Origin: Candidatus Dormiibacterota bacterium
Lineage (GTDB): Bacteria; Chloroflexota; Dormibacteria; Aeolococcales; Bog-877
NCBI GenBank assembly: GCA_027313505.1
Contig: DAHVDN010000027.1
Span: 1 to 42,040, forward strand
Reading direction: 5' to 3'
Length of the DNA: 42,040 nt
This document shows, one piece after another, positions 40,705-42,040 of the stretch. A program made the position numbers and the translations under genes. Positions within the stretch are counted from its first letter, which is position 1. Each line of letters starts with the position of its first letter. The notes under the pieces are model-generated. The model did no database searches, was not told where the DNA came from, and was given only the letters and a program-made list of their open reading frames with translations.

Positions 40705-41307
40705 ATGGCGCTACTGCCCGGCCCCGTGGAGCGGTTGGCGGAGGAGTTTGCGCGCTTCCCTGGAATTGGCCCCAAGACGGCTCAACGGATGGCCTTCCAA
40801 GCTTGTCGATGGCCCGAGCCCGCGCTCCAGGCGCTGTCTGGGACCATCCGGCTGATGGCCGAGGCCATTGGAAACTGCCCCATTTGCTTTTTCATAAGTG
40901 ACCGCGGCGAACTCTGCTCCATCTGCCGACAGCAGGGTCGGCAGGAAGAGTTGATCTGCGTGGTCGAGGATCCCAGCGATGTCCTGGCGATCGAGCGCAC
41001 CGGGGAATTCCGGGGCCTCTATCATGTGTTGGGAGCCGCGCTGTCTCCCCTGGACGGGATCGGCCCATCCGAGATCCACGCCGACGAGTTGGTGGCTCGG
41101 GTCAGCGGGGGCACTGTGGAGGAGGTGATCCTGGCCACGGACTCGGACGTCGAGGGAGAGGCGACGGCGGGGTACCTGGTCCGGCGGCTCGAAGGCACCC
41201 CCCCGAAGGTCACCCGGCTGGCGCACGGGCTCCCGGTCGGCGGCGAGCTGGCGTATGCGGATGATCGCACCGTCGCCCGGGCTTTTTCCGGTCGGCAGCT
41301 CCTCTGA
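40705..41307 (+). CDS. recR: recombination protein RecR
   Basis: A 201-residue recombination mediator that acts with RecO and RecF to load RecA at gaps. It contains a helix-hairpin-helix ('F-P-G-I-G-P-K-T-A-Q-R'), a zinc finger C58-x-x-C61...C71-x-x-C74 and a Toprim domain beginning 'I-C-V-V-E-D-P-S-D', with 'D-S-D-V-E-G-E-A-T' and a C-terminal Walker-like 'G-L-P-V-G-G-E-L-A-Y-A-D'. The ATG at 40705 fixes the normal length. It is the third gene of the dnaX operon and the last before the rRNA promoter. Confidence 0.96.
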   Translation: MALLPGPVERLAEEFARFPGIGPKTAQRMAFQACRWPEPALQALSGTIRLMAEAIGNCPICFFISDRGELCSICRQQGRQEELICVVEDPSDVLAIERTGEFRGLYHVLGAALSPLDGIGPSEIHADELVARVSGGTVEEVILATDSDVEGEATAGYLVRRLEGTPPKVTRLAHGLPVGGELAYADDRTVARAFSGRQLL

Positions 41308-41337
41308 CGGGTGGTTCGGCCTGCTCTGAGATCAACC

Positions 41338-41366
41338 TTGACCTCAGCCCAGGTCAGGGCTATACT
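41338..41366 (+). promoter_or_regulatory. rRNA operon promoter
   Basis: TTGACC (41338-41343), 17-bp spacer, TATACT (41361-41366), each 5 of 6 to consensus. It lies 31 bp after recR and about 167 bp before the 16S start, the expected place for an rrn promoter. A second TTGACA at 41433-41438 has no matching -10 at 16-18 bp. Confidence 0.75.
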
Positions 41367-41372
41367 TCACAG

Positions 41373-41532
41373 TCCGCGCCAAGCCCTCGGGTAGAGCGCC
41401 GTTCCTCCCTTCCGGGAGGGGCCGTCCGTACCTTGACAATTGAAGAGTGGAGACGATTCTGTATCCACATGCCCCTCGGGAAGGGGCCCAAACAAATTCT
41501 TTGCCACCTTCTCGGCTTCGGCCGAGTTGGTA
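41373..41532 (+). other. rRNA leader with three hairpins and a boxA-like element
   Basis: Hairpins: CCTCCC-TTCC-GGGAGG (41404-41419), GCCCCT-CGGGA-AGGGGC (41471-41487) and CTCGGC-TTCG-GCCGAG (41511-41526), the last with a UUCG tetraloop only 6 bases before the 16S start. TTCTTTG at 41497-41503 resembles boxA of rRNA antitermination. This leader probably acts in antitermination and in processing of the precursor. Confidence 0.5.

Positions 41533-42040
<508 letters not shown>

Noticed and set aside
41433-41465. Second rRNA promoter starting at TTGACA 41433
   Set aside because: No -10 at acceptable spacing; more likely leader sequence.

Overview
The window is a GC-rich, densely packed bacterial chromosome segment of about 42 kb. 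It has many 4-base start/stop overlaps and frequent GTG and TTG starts. Several features point to a Terrabacteria-type organism near Chloroflexota, Dormibacterota or Actinomycetota: a nickel superoxide dismutase with its protease, a CysO/Mec-type sulfur-carrier system, a large SRP RNA with an Alu domain, a CCA-encoded tRNA, a class I DhnA-type aldolase, and the partial 16S rRNA at the right end. This placement is inference; the 508 bases of 16S would settle it by database comparison. No phage, IS element or CRISPR array was seen.

Layout. 1-4.5 kb holds stress and redox functions: a PRC-barrel protein, DUF4395 and DsbA-like proteins, divergent sodN/sodX, an inositol-phosphatase-family enzyme and a membrane-anchored unknown. 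4.5-9.1 kb holds enolase, a decayed cysM pseudogene, an intact JAMM protease (Mec-like), secG, a solute-binding protein and tRNA-Leu(CAG). 9.1-13.5 kb holds a membrane-anchored trypsin-like protease, an SQD1-type UDP-sulfoquinovose synthase, thioredoxin reductase, cobalamin adenosyltransferase and acylphosphatase. 13.5-17 kb is trpCFBA. 17-20.2 kb (minus strand) is fabF-acpP-fabD-fabG. 20.3-24.3 kb holds a ferredoxin-reductase-type flavoprotein, a NUDIX-family protein, a YbjQ protein, an amine-oxidase-like flavoprotein and a CysO-like ubiquitin-fold sulfur carrier.

24.4-34 kb is the most unusual part. After mnmA come two small unknown membrane proteins, a long polyprenyl diphosphate synthase with a degenerate second prenyltransferase-like domain, and then five genes in the order of the complex I membrane arm (J, K, L, M, N). 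The L, M and N proteins keep the antiporter fold signature but have lost nearly all of the conserved Glu/Lys/His residues that carry protons, and no nuoA-I genes are present. 34-38.3 kb holds a class I aldolase, an ABC exporter pair and a methyltransferase behind a clear promoter. 38.3-41.3 kb is SRP RNA-dnaX-ybaB-recR, followed by an rRNA promoter, a structured leader and the start of 16S rRNA.

The two strongest leads are the proton-channel-less complex I-like cluster and the dispersed sulfur-carrier system: an intact JAMM protease beside a dead cysM, and a CysO-like carrier whose Gly-Gly is buried under a 7-residue tail, next to the tRNA thiolase gene mnmA.
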